64,000 nt of DNA from Xylanimonas cellulosilytica DSM 15894 (GTDB lineage: Bacteria > Actinomycetota > Actinomycetes > Actinomycetales > Cellulomonadaceae). The stretch spans positions 24,605 through 88,604 of the forward strand of contig NC_013531.1 in NCBI RefSeq assembly GCF_000024965.1, read 5' to 3'. The notes under the pieces are model-generated. The model had not been told where the DNA came from. It was given only the letters and a program-made list of their open reading frames with translations, and did no database searches. Positions 18,023-25,868 of this stretch are shown here, one piece after another (the first letter of the stretch is position 1; each line of letters starts with the position of its first letter). A program made the translations under genes and the position numbers.

Positions 18023-18977
18023 GAGCCCTATTCAGGCGAGGGGCGTGCCCCATGAGCGGGCATGGTCCTGACCTGCGTCGTTGCAGGTCACAGTCAAGTT
18101 TGGGCAGGTAGCGCAACGGCCCTCGCGTCCGGTTTGATCCAGGTTGTTCACGCCAGGATCGAGCCCGAACGAAGGACCGATGCGCTACCACTCTACGTGT
18201 GGGCTGACCCCTGCCCAGACGAGCGAGCTGATCGCCCGCGCCTTCCAGGTCCACACCGGTCGCCCGGCCGGGCAGCGGTACGACTTCACCCTCGGGTTCG
18301 GGACCGCCGTGACGATGGTTCTGATGAAGGTGCGCCACAACCTGCCGCAGCAACTGACCGGCGACCTGTTCGGGATCTCGCAGCCCACGGTGTCGCGGAT
18401 CTGGCGCTACCTGCTGCCGATCCTGGGACAGGTCACCGCGATGGACCGTCGTCACCTGGCTGAAGCACTCGAGCGCGGAACCGTGCTGATCGACGGCACC
18501 CCCATCCCCACCGGCAACCGAACAGGAACCGGGACGATTAACTTCAACGCCAAGCACCACAAGCAGGCCCTCGGCATCCAGGTCGCCGCCTTCCGCGACG
18601 GGCGGCTGTGCGACGTGTCGGTTCCCGTGCGCGGATCCCGGCACGACTCCCGCGCGTTGGAAGAGGTCGGGTGGGCCGAGCAGATCGCCGCCGCCCGCAC
18701 CGGCAAGGTCATCGCCGTCCTGGCCGACACCGCCTACGTCAAGCACACCCGCCTGACCCCACGCCGACGCGTCCAGGGCGTTCAGCGCACCGACGAGGAC
18801 CGCGAGTGGAACCGGCACATTTCCTCCCTGCGCGCCCCGGTCGAGCGCACCGTCGCCGCCCTCAAACAGTGGAGAACCCTGTCCACCGGCTACCGCGGCC
18901 GCCTCACGGAATTACCAAACGTGATCCACATGATCACCAACCTGGAGTTCTACCGACAGGCCACGTGAATAACGCTC
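18023..18977 (+). mobile_element. IS5-like element, right copy
   Basis: Same length and ends as the left copy, opposite orientation. The flanks do not match (TGA on the left, TAA on the right), so this copy shows no target duplication of its own, as expected for the arm of a composite element or after rearrangement. Confidence 0.8.
18180..18968 (+). CDS. IS5-family transposase (right copy)
   Basis: A 262-residue transposase, intact and about four residues different from the left copy. It ends nine bases before the IS end, which borders the Tad-operon terminator. The start at 18180 is chosen by the GAAGGA ribosome site, as for the left copy. Confidence 0.88.
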   Translation: MRYHSTCGLTPAQTSELIARAFQVHTGRPAGQRYDFTLGFGTAVTMVLMKVRHNLPQQLTGDLFGISQPTVSRIWRYLLPILGQVTAMDRRHLAEALERGTVLIDGTPIPTGNRTGTGTINFNAKHHKQALGIQVAAFRDGRLCDVSVPVRGSRHDSRALEEVGWAEQIAAARTGKVIAVLADTAYVKHTRLTPRRRVQGVQRTDEDREWNRHISSLRAPVERTVAALKQWRTLSTGYRGRLTELPNVIHMITNLEFYRQAT

Positions 18978-19024
18978 TAACCTTGCGGCGCGGCCTGGCG
19001 TGGTAACCGGGCCCGCTGACAGGA

Positions 19025-19061
19025 GGACCCCCGAACGCTTCGGCGCTCGGGGGTCCTTTTT
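19025..19061 (+). terminator. Rho-independent terminator of the Tad operon
   Basis: A 10-bp stem GGACCCCCGA/TCGGGGGTCC with an inner CGC-TTCG-GCG hairpin, followed by TTTTT. It lies about 20 bases past the natural stop (TAA at 19002-19006 area) of the gene cut by the transposon, so the transposon split the gene from its terminator. Confidence 0.9.
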
Positions 19062-19090
19062 GTTGGGTCTGCGACGACAGGCTCTGGTGG

Positions 19091-19402
19091 GTGGTGAGCG
19101 AGCTGCGACCGCCGGTGAGGCAGGCTTCTCCTGTGGACGAGGATCAGTGGGCAGAGCCCCTACCTGAGGTGGAGACGCCGCACGGTTCGGGCTGCCCGTC
19201 TTGCGAAGATCTGGCTCGCTCGGCGCTGGAGCTGCTGCGCGAGGATCCGGTGCGTAGGTCGGTCCGAACCGCGAGCGGCGTCGGGGCGCATTGGGCCGAG
19301 GTACGTGTCGTGACCGTCCCCGACGACGCCTCAGCACTGGTTGACGACGTCGAGCCGTTGCGGAGGCGGAGGAAGTCGCCGCTCTGGCGCTGGTGGCGTT
19401 GA
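19091..19402 (+). CDS. small hypothetical protein with CPSC motif
   Basis: 103 residues, GTG start at 19091 or 19094. Acidic N-terminal half with GCPSCEDLARSALELLRED, basic C-terminus (RRRRKSPLWRWWR). Not recognised. It is followed by a strong symmetrical hairpin, which supports it as a real transcribed unit. The upstream region has no obvious promoter, so read-through past the previous terminator is possible. Confidence 0.5.
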   Translation: MVSELRPPVRQASPVDEDQWAEPLPEVETPHGSGCPSCEDLARSALELLREDPVRRSVRTASGVGAHWAEVRVVTVPDDASALVDDVEPLRRRRKSPLWRWWR

Positions 19403-19425
19403 GGGCGGCCCCTGGCGGACAAGGC

Positions 19426-19458
19426 AGAGACCCCCGACCTGCTGGGTCGGGGGTCTCT
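19426..19458. terminator. bidirectional hairpin terminator
   Basis: A 14-bp perfect stem AGAGACCCCCGACC/GGTCGGGGGTCTCT with a 5-base loop, between the ends of convergent genes at 19402 and 19486. Confidence 0.85.
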
Positions 19459-19485
19459 GTGCGTGCGCAGATGACGGGTGCTGCG

Positions 19486-19632
19486 CTACGCGGCGTTGGC
19501 GGTGTGGCTGATCCGGTAGGCCTCCTCGAGCTGGGCGACGGTGATGGTGCTGCGGTCGGGACCGGTGGTGTCGGTGTGGCGGTCGGCGTCACAGACGGCG
19601 GCGATGTCCTCGGTGGTGAGCGTGGGCGACAT
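19486..19632 (-). CDS. small hypothetical protein, 48 residues
   Basis: Begins MSPTLTTEDIAAVCDADRH and ends EEAYRISHTANAA. GAAGGAGA ribosome site six bases before the ATG. It lies 64 bases downstream of the sigma-like gene in the same orientation and ends near a terminator, so it is probably in the same transcript. Its function is unknown; a small partner or anti-factor of the sigma-like protein is only a positional guess. Confidence 0.6.
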   Translation of the reverse strand: MSPTLTTEDIAAVCDADRHTDTTGPDRSTITVAQLEEAYRISHTANAA

Positions 19633-19696
19633 GGCTTCTCCTTCGGGGATCAGGTGGTAACCGGTTGTGCTGACAGGTGGTGCAGCGCCCTGGCCG

Positions 19697-20623
19697 TCAG
19701 GCGGCGGCGAGGACGACGTTGGGAGAGACGTCGAATGAGGTGCTCATCTCTTCGCGGACGGCGTCGGTGAGCTTCTTGACCGCGCGCGAGCAGCGCTTGC
19801 GGACGGTGGCGAGCGGGATCCCGAACTGCTTGCACAGATCGTCGAAGCCCCACCCCTCGGTCTTGTCGGGCAGGTAGGCGGTGACGAGCATCTGGCCCTC
19901 GTCACGGGTGATCGCGCTGGTCTGGATCCCCCAGGCGATGACGGTCAGCAGGTCGGTGTCCGGAGTGACCACGTCGACGGGGTCGCGGTCCGGGGTCGCC
20001 GCGCGGGAGACCTCCTCCAGAACGCGGCGGGCGACGAAGTCGCTGGCGCCTGAGGCCGAGTCGGAGGCGTCGCGCTGGCCGTAGAGCATGTCGGGGTCGA
20101 ACGGGATCGGGTCGGCGTGCTGCCGCTGCCGCGTCACGCGGTTGAGGGTGTCCAGGGCGAGGTTCGAGGCGACTCGCTCGGTGCGACGTGCGACCGGGTA
20201 GGTCGCGGCGACCTCCCAGAACTCGGCGATCGTCAGGTGCCGGGAGTCTTCGACGAAGTCGCCCTGGTTCGCGCTCTCAGGGACGGCGCTCATCGCGATC
20301 CGCGCCAGCTTGGGTAGCAGCGCCTGCAGGACCGTGCGGCCAGCGAGCTGCTGACCGGACTGGAACAGGCGCAGCAGCGCGAGCAGAAGCTCGTTCTTGC
20401 GGGCGTTGTCGCCGGCGTCGATCGCGTCGACGATGTCGCCCGGACGGGCCAGGCCCGCGAGCGCCGGCTCGGTGCGGGTCCAGCGGCGGACGGTGGTGTG
20501 CGTGGTGGGGAGCGAGTGGAGCCGCGCCCATTCCTGGGTGAGCTGGCGGTAGATCGACGAGGCGCCCACCTCGGGTGCGACGTCGTGCTGGCGGAACAAC
20601 CTCGCGTTCGTGGTCTGGCTCAT
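19697..20623 (-). CDS. sigma-70-like regulator encoded on the plasmid
   Basis: A 308-residue protein. The middle (about residues 75-170, LLLALLRLFQSGQQLAG to ASNLALDTLNRVTRQ) is helical like sigma region 2. The C-terminal part (about 220-285) has a region-4-like helix-turn-helix: ITRDEGQMLVTAYL, then FDDLCKQFGIPLATVRKRCSRAV. An acidic Ser/Asp segment separates them. Start at 20623 after an AGGAG ribosome site. It is longer than an ECF sigma factor and not a classical group 3 one. It is the best candidate in the window to recognise the eight-copy two-block element; that link is inference. Confidence 0.7.
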   Translation of the reverse strand: MSQTTNARLFRQHDVAPEVGASSIYRQLTQEWARLHSLPTTHTTVRRWTRTEPALAGLARPGDIVDAIDAGDNARKNELLLALLRLFQSGQQLAGRTVLQALLPKLARIAMSAVPESANQGDFVEDSRHLTIAEFWEVAATYPVARRTERVASNLALDTLNRVTRQRQHADPIPFDPDMLYGQRDASDSASGASDFVARRVLEEVSRAATPDRDPVDVVTPDTDLLTVIAWGIQTSAITRDEGQMLVTAYLPDKTEGWGFDDLCKQFGIPLATVRKRCSRAVKKLTDAVREEMSTSFDVSPNVVLAAA

Positions 20624-20893
20624 GGCTCCTGCTCCCGGTGCTTGGGTCTGTGCTTTGGACCGTAGGAGCGCTTGCTGCGAGTCGTCCACTTATTGTGGGT
20701 CGACCCGGTTCTGCATCTCCTCTGGCGCTACTCAATCGACCGGGTCTTGCCCGATGTCTTGCCCGATCTGCGGGCGTACGAGATCTCTTTGGGCAAGGTC
20801 TGGCGGCCGCGTTGCCCGGCGAGGGGCGTCGCTGCGCTGACCTGCGCGGACGCGGCTGGTGGCGCTGCGATCTCAACTTTCTGGTTCTGCGTG
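20624..20893. other. regulatory gap between the sigma-like gene and the T4SS operon
   Basis: No gene. Holds a 32-bp element at 20669-20700 shared with 37697-37728, and clustered heptamers CTTGCCC at 20746 and 20758 (12 bp apart) and GGGCAAG at 20791; a fourth copy, CTTGCCC, lies at 20942 just before the next gene. Probably operators for the divergent units. Confidence 0.5.
20669..20700 (-). repeat. 32-bp duplicated upstream element, copy A
   Basis: Read leftward it starts ACCCACAATAAGTGGACG and ends CGCAGCAAGCG, 46 bases before the sigma-like ATG. 29 of 32 bases match copy B at 37697-37728. Confidence 0.7.
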
Positions 20894-20925
20894 GGTCACC
20901 CGGTCGGTCGTCTGGGCACCTTCCT
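20894..20925 (+). promoter_or_regulatory. plasmid two-block element, copy 3 (T4SS operon)
   Basis: GGTCACC, 15 bases, GCACCTTCCT, followed by GTGG; it ends 36 bases before the ATG at 20962. A CTTGCCC heptamer lies between the element and the gene. Confidence 0.75.
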
Positions 20926-20961
20926 GTGGCGAGCACACCGACTTGCCCGAGGAGATCCGTG

Positions 20962-21288
20962 ATGAGCCGAACCAACCGCGCGCCGAGCGACCTGGTCGAC
21001 GCGGCCGCCGTGCACGCCGCACGTGAGCAGATCGTGCATGCGCTGGGCCTGCTGGCCGCCCGCCCTCTGGATGAGGGGGCGGCTGAGCAGATGCGCGAGG
21101 CTCTGGACCGGAGCGAGTCGCCGGCGGTGCGAGCCGCCGTGCGCCGCATGGTCCGCCCTGGCGAGACGCGCCCCAACCTCGTGGTGGTCACGCCGTCGGG
21201 GGAGCAGGGTGCGCCGCGGCGCCCCGCTGAGCCGCCCGGTCGTCGCAACCTCGTTGCTCTGGTCGCGTCGGGCGGTGATGCCGCGTGA
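20962..21288 (+). CDS. small hypothetical protein, first gene of the T4SS operon
   Basis: 108 residues, soluble, helical N-terminal half (LVDAAAVHAAREQIVHALGLL) and a basic Pro-rich C-terminus. GAGGAG ribosome site. It overlaps the TcpC-like gene by GTGA. Not recognised; being first in the operon, it could be regulatory or an accessory transfer protein. Confidence 0.65.
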   Translation: MSRTNRAPSDLVDAAAVHAAREQIVHALGLLAARPLDEGAAEQMREALDRSESPAVRAAVRRMVRPGETRPNLVVVTPSGEQGAPRRPAEPPGRRNLVALVASGGDAA

Positions 21289-22313
21289 GCCCGCTGTCCC
21301 TGCGTCGTCGTCCTGTCGAGCCAGAGGTCGAGCTCGACGAGCAGACCGCCGCTGACCTTCCGCCTATCGCGACCGGCACGCACCAGGCGACCAGCCACTG
21401 GTCGACCAAGGCTGCCTCGGCCGGCCTGCTCACCTGCCTGGTGCTGGGCCCGGTCGGCGCCGTGGCCGGCGCGCTCGCCCTGACCCAGTCGGCCGCTCCG
21501 ACCCAGACCTCGGCCACCGCCATCACGGACCAATCCGGGGACCGCGCCGTCGTCGGCGAGTATGCGCAGCGGGTGGTGCTCACCTGGCTGACCACCACCC
21601 AGGACAACGTCGACGCGCTCGAGGCGATGGTCTCTGACGTCCAGACGGCGGCGATCGCCACCGAGCCCTTCACGGTCCGCGATGTCACCGTGGCCGGAAT
21701 CTCCGAGGCCGACGCGGTGTGGTCGGTGACCGTCGCAGCGACGGTCACCGACGCGCGTAAGCAGACCGCCCGCCGCTTCTACCAGGTGCCTGTGACCTTC
21801 ACGGGCGGCGCGGTGACCGCGCTGAGCCTCCCGACTCCGGTCACGGGCCCGGTAGCCGCCGCGGGCAGCGCGAGCGAGTACCGCGCGCACGTCGACCCCA
21901 CCTCGCCCATCGGGCAGACCGTCGCCGAGTTCCTCGGCGCCTACACCGCGGGCGATGGAGACGTCTCTCGGTACGTGACGCCGGGCGTCACCCTGACCGC
22001 GATCACCCCTGCGCCGTACGCGACGGTCAAGCTCGTCGACCTCCGCGCGCTCGAGGAGGTCGACGCCGTCGCGGCGCCTGCCGACGGGCAGCAGCTTCGC
22101 GTCCTGGCCATCGCCTCGGCCGTCGTCACCGACACCCAGAGCTCGGGCGTGTCCTACGCCCTGACGCTCACCGCCCGTGCCGGGCGCTGGGAGATCACCG
22201 CGATCGACCCCGCACCGGCCACCACTGCTCCCGACGCCACCCAGGCGCCGGGCACCGCGCCCACCGGGGCCGGAACCACCCCCGCAACCAGCAGCAGCAC
22301 GACCGCTCCGTAG
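21285..22313 (+). CDS. TcpC-like conjugation protein (VirB8 role)
   Basis: 342 residues. A cytoplasmic N-terminus of about 45 residues, one membrane helix (about 46-68), then two NTF2-like extracellular repeats (about 95-185 and 205-310) and a Thr/Ser/Pro tail. This is the layout of TcpC, the VirB8 counterpart in Gram-positive conjugation channels, where it scaffolds the pore. GTG start overlapping the previous stop. It is the first recognisable T4SS component of the operon. Confidence 0.8.
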   Translation: MSPLSLRRRPVEPEVELDEQTAADLPPIATGTHQATSHWSTKAASAGLLTCLVLGPVGAVAGALALTQSAAPTQTSATAITDQSGDRAVVGEYAQRVVLTWLTTTQDNVDALEAMVSDVQTAAIATEPFTVRDVTVAGISEADAVWSVTVAATVTDARKQTARRFYQVPVTFTGGAVTALSLPTPVTGPVAAAGSASEYRAHVDPTSPIGQTVAEFLGAYTAGDGDVSRYVTPGVTLTAITPAPYATVKLVDLRALEEVDAVAAPADGQQLRVLAIASAVVTDTQSSGVSYALTLTARAGRWEITAIDPAPATTAPDATQAPGTAPTGAGTTPATSSSTTAP

Positions 22314-22325
22314 GAGGAGATCAGC

Positions 22326-22664
22326 ATGTCCACCCTCATCACCCTTGCCGCCGAGGCCAGCGTTCACGCCGCCTCGGTCGAGGCTGCCGGGCCCGGGTTC
22401 CTCGACTGGGCCACCAACCTCAACACCTCGACCCTGACGCTCGTGCGCGGCGTCGCGATCACGCTGGGCGTGCTCTTCGTGATCATCCGCGGCGTCGCCT
22501 CGCGCGGTGCCATGACCCAGGTCATCGTGGCCGGCATCGCCGCGGCGATCTTCGTGTGGATCATCTTCAACGTCACCCAGCTGCGCGACACGGTCGGCAA
22601 CGACCTGCCCGGCGCCGCCGCGGTCGTCCAGACGATCCCGACCGGGCACCTGCTCGGGATCTGA
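22326..22664 (+). CDS. small two-helix T4SS membrane protein (VirB2-like)
   Basis: 112 residues with two membrane helices (about 42-60 and 68-86) separated by a short basic loop (RGVASRGAMTQ). Size and position between the TcpC-like and VirB3-like genes fit the small VirB2-like or PrgF-like subunit of Gram-positive T4SS channels. RBS AGGAGG. Confidence 0.65.
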   Translation: MSTLITLAAEASVHAASVEAAGPGFLDWATNLNTSTLTLVRGVAITLGVLFVIIRGVASRGAMTQVIVAGIAAAIFVWIIFNVTQLRDTVGNDLPGAAAVVQTIPTGHLLGI

Positions 22665-22674
22665 GCGAGGACCG

Positions 22675-23298
22675 ATGACGAACACACCCGGCACCACCGA
22701 CACGGACATCGTGCGGTGGTACACCCGCGCCCGACGCTTCCCGCAGCTGATCGGCAAGACCGCCACCGGCGGGATGATCTGGGGCGGGCCGTACACCTAC
22801 ACCCAGGTCGGGGTCGGCGTCGGGTTCTTCGTCATCGGCCTGCAGACGACCTGGCTGTGGGGACACTTCGGCCTGATCGGAAACACGCTGCTGCTCGCCG
22901 CGGTCTCCTACGGCCTGGTCCTCATCGTCGGCCGCCTGCCCATCGGCTCTCGCAACCCGCTGTCGATCGGTGCGGGTGCGCTGCGAGCTCTCGGCGCACC
23001 CGCCCACGGCACCCTCGCCGGCACCCCGCTGCGACTGCGTCGCCCCCATCACGTCACCTCACGCCTGGTGATCACCCACGACGCACCCACCCTCGCCGAC
23101 GTCCCGGCGGGCGCACCTACGCCCGCCGCCCGCGAGCGCCGCCGCGGCCGGGACATCCCCGAGTCCGCGGTGGCGACCCCGCCCACGCCGCAGCGGCTGC
23201 GGCCCACGCCGGCCACCACCCGGTCCACGACGACCCCCGCTCTCACCGGCGTCCAGCGGCTGCTGGCCTCGACCGGTGCTCCGCGCCAGGAGGACTGA
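22675..23298 (+). CDS. VirB3/PrgI-like T4SS membrane protein
   Basis: 207 residues. An N-terminal domain with RRFPQLIGKTATGGMIWGG and a pair of membrane helices at about 43-85, followed by a Pro/Arg/Thr-rich cytoplasmic tail. It lies directly before and overlaps the VirB4 gene by TGATG, the conserved order for VirB3/PrgI partners of VirB4. The long disordered tail is unusual for the family. Confidence 0.65.
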   Translation: MTNTPGTTDTDIVRWYTRARRFPQLIGKTATGGMIWGGPYTYTQVGVGVGFFVIGLQTTWLWGHFGLIGNTLLLAAVSYGLVLIVGRLPIGSRNPLSIGAGALRALGAPAHGTLAGTPLRLRRPHHVTSRLVITHDAPTLADVPAGAPTPAARERRRGRDIPESAVATPPTPQRLRPTPATTRSTTTPALTGVQRLLASTGAPRQED

Positions 23299-25868
23299 TG
23301 CGCACCCCGACCCGTTCCATGGCTGCGAACCTGCGCTGGACCCGCTCCGGCACGGTGTGGGCCGACTGGATCCTGTCCGGCCTGCCCTATGGGCTGCGGC
23401 CGACGAAGGACAAGCACACCGTGCGCGCGCTGCACCAGGCGCTGATCCGGGCGCTGCCCGGGGAGTCGCTGCTGCTGGGCGTGCGCTCGGGCCTGGACCC
23501 GGCGGTCGTGGTGTCCAAGATGCTCGAGGGGGTCGACCTCGAGGAGAGCCCGGAGTGGGTCGCAGAGTGCGAGGCGACGCTCGACACGCTCGATGCGATC
23601 GGGCCCGGGCAGCGGGTGTTCTGGCTGTCGGTCCCGCTGGGAGCGGACAAGCCCACCGACCGGTTCACCGAGCCGCTGCAGGCCGCGAAGTCGGACCTGC
23701 TCGACCGGCTCGGGCTGCCGCGCGCGACCATCCCCACGAGGGACGTCGAGCGGCGCCTGGCGCAGGCTGCGCGCGTGGCCGAGGGCATCCCGGGGCCGTT
23801 CAACGCGACGCCGGCGACTCCGGCGCAGATGGTGTGGCTGCACCAGCACTTCCTGCGTCGCGGCCTGTTCCAGGACCTTGATCTGCCGGAGGCTGACGAG
23901 GCGAGCCTGGCCGCGGCGCTGCTGGCGCCGAAGGCGGGTGCCGCGCTCGGCGAGCCGGTGCTCGACGAGGGCGGGCAGTCCGACATCGGCCCGCGCGAGC
24001 TGGCTCGCCTGAACCCGGTGGGGCGCAAGTACCTGAAGGTGTCGGACGCGCACGCCGTCGACGACGCCGAGGCCAGCTACCAGTCCCTGCTCGTCGTGTC
24101 CGACGTGCCCGACGGCGGCATGACGTTTCCGGGTAGCGAGGTCATCGGGCGGATCGACGAGTCCGGCCTTGATGTCGACTGGGCGATGCGCCTGTCGGTG
24201 AAGTCCCCGGCCGCCGTCGCCAGCCGCAACCAGCGGGCGCTGCGGAACCTGAACGAGCAGTACCACCAGCGCGACGGCGAGGTCAGCCACGGCATGAACA
24301 TGCTCGACCGCGTCGCCGGCGACCTGGCGGAGTACGTCGCGCTCCTGGAGAGCGACAAGCTCGAGGTCGAGGTGCAGGCCACCATCATCTTCGCCGTCGC
24401 GGGCCCCACCGCGGAGTCCGCCCGCGCTCAGGGCCGGGCGATGGCCGACTTCCTCGCCGACACCGGCTACAAGCTCTCCGCGCCGCTGGGTTACCAGGAG
24501 GAGCTGTGGTGGGCGATGCAGCCCGGCATCAGCGCCTCTGCCGCGGTGCGCGAGTTCGCGCAGATCACCACCAGCAAGGCGCTGGCCGCGCTCGTCCCGC
24601 TCGCCTCCGCCCGCCTAGGCGACGCGAAGGGGTCCGCGCTGGGCCTGAACATCGCGCATGGGCCGCTGCTGGAGGAGAACGTGCCCTGCGGCCCCACCTC
24701 CGTAGTCCTGCACGACCTCGAGGGCGCATCCGACCGGCAGATCTCCGGATCCGCCGCCGTGGCCGGCGAGCTCGGCGCCGGCAAGACCGCCACCCTCATG
24801 AAGCTCGCCGGGGACGTCATCGACCGTGGCGGCCAGCTCGTGATCGCTGACCGCACATCCAAGGGCGAGTGGGTGCCCTGGACGCGCGCCCTGACCAACG
24901 CCGTCGTCGTCGACGCCGCCGCCCCCGAGCTGTCCCTGGACCCGCTGCGCGTCCTGGGCCCGCGGATCGGGTCGCGCGTCATGCAGACCTTCTTGACCCC
25001 CCTGCTGAACGTGCGCCCCACCGACGAGCGCGGCGTCCTGCTCTCCGACGTCCTGGACCCCACCTACCTCACCGCCCACCAGATCGCGTCCGCCGGCGAA
25101 CTGCTCGCCCACCTGCAGGACGGGTGCACGCTGCTCGGCGCCGGCGAGCTTGCCCGCCTGATCAACGTGTTCGCCCGCCGCGACCTGGGCCGCGTCATCT
25201 TTGACGGCGCCGTGCCGCCGCTCGACCTGGCCACCCGTGCGATCGTCATCCGCACCCACACCCTGCAGCTGCCCTCACACGAGGAGCTCGAGCACGAGCA
25301 CCTGTTCGAGCAGATGGGCCTGGAGAAGCTGTTCGGCCGCGCCTTCAACGCGCTCATCGCCGCCCTGGCCCGGCACATCTGCTTCGCGGACACCTCCACC
25401 CTCGCCGGGTTCGTCGTCTCCGAGGCCCACGCCATGACGATCAGCTTCGAGGGCGAGCGCGAACTCGTCGACTTCGTGCGTGATGGGCGCAAGCACCGCG
25501 CCGTCGTCCTGCTCGACTCCCACGACCCCGAGGCCGACTTCGGGTCCCCGACCCTGCGCGGCCTGATCCCCACCCGCATCCTGATGCGTCACCGCGACAA
25601 GACCCTCGCCAAGCGCGGCCTGGCCTGGCTCGACCTTGACCCCGACGACGAGGCCCTCATTGAGATGGTCCGCCACGACACCTCACCGCTGGGCCCCGAC
25701 GGTCAGGAAGTGCCCGTGCACCGCCGCGGCGAGGCCACCATGCGCGACATGTCCGGCAACGTCGGCAGGGTCAAGGTCCTGCTGCCCGCCCGCCCCGAGC
25801 GGGCCGCCGCCATCACCGCCGGCGGCAGCGCCGCCGTGCGCGAGCTCCACACCGGCGAGACCGCATGA
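23298..25868 (+). CDS. VirB4-like conjugation ATPase
   Basis: 856 residues. The N-terminal domain of the SCO6880/VirB4 type is followed by an AAA-like motor with Walker A GELGAGKTAT near residue 492 and a Walker B-like FVVSEAHAM near 704; an arginine-rich region HDPEADFGSPTLRG...RILMRHRD lies near 740. VirB4 energises assembly of the channel and substrate passage at the membrane. It starts within the stop of the VirB3-like gene and overlaps the VirB6-like gene by ATGA. Confidence 0.88.
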   Translation: MRTPTRSMAANLRWTRSGTVWADWILSGLPYGLRPTKDKHTVRALHQALIRALPGESLLLGVRSGLDPAVVVSKMLEGVDLEESPEWVAECEATLDTLDAIGPGQRVFWLSVPLGADKPTDRFTEPLQAAKSDLLDRLGLPRATIPTRDVERRLAQAARVAEGIPGPFNATPATPAQMVWLHQHFLRRGLFQDLDLPEADEASLAAALLAPKAGAALGEPVLDEGGQSDIGPRELARLNPVGRKYLKVSDAHAVDDAEASYQSLLVVSDVPDGGMTFPGSEVIGRIDESGLDVDWAMRLSVKSPAAVASRNQRALRNLNEQYHQRDGEVSHGMNMLDRVAGDLAEYVALLESDKLEVEVQATIIFAVAGPTAESARAQGRAMADFLADTGYKLSAPLGYQEELWWAMQPGISASAAVREFAQITTSKALAALVPLASARLGDAKGSALGLNIAHGPLLEENVPCGPTSVVLHDLEGASDRQISGSAAVAGELGAGKTATLMKLAGDVIDRGGQLVIADRTSKGEWVPWTRALTNAVVVDAAAPELSLDPLRVLGPRIGSRVMQTFLTPLLNVRPTDERGVLLSDVLDPTYLTAHQIASAGELLAHLQDGCTLLGAGELARLINVFARRDLGRVIFDGAVPPLDLATRAIVIRTHTLQLPSHEELEHEHLFEQMGLEKLFGRAFNALIAALARHICFADTSTLAGFVVSEAHAMTISFEGERELVDFVRDGRKHRAVVLLDSHDPEADFGSPTLRGLIPTRILMRHRDKTLAKRGLAWLDLDPDDEALIEMVRHDTSPLGPDGQEVPVHRRGEATMRDMSGNVGRVKVLLPARPERAAAITAGGSAAVRELHTGETA

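Larger units (their letters stand above)
15938..18977. mobile_element. composite transposon of two inverted IS5-like copies
   Basis: Two near-identical 955-bp IS copies (15938-16892 and 18023-18977) lie in opposite orientation and enclose a sugar O-acetyltransferase gene, a small Cys-rich protein gene and the 5' end of a flavin-enzyme gene. Outer flanks read CAGTTA on the left and TAACC on the right, which fits an original CAGTTAACC with a TA duplication. The two transposases differ at about four residues, so the copies have drifted or came from different sources. Confidence 0.75.
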
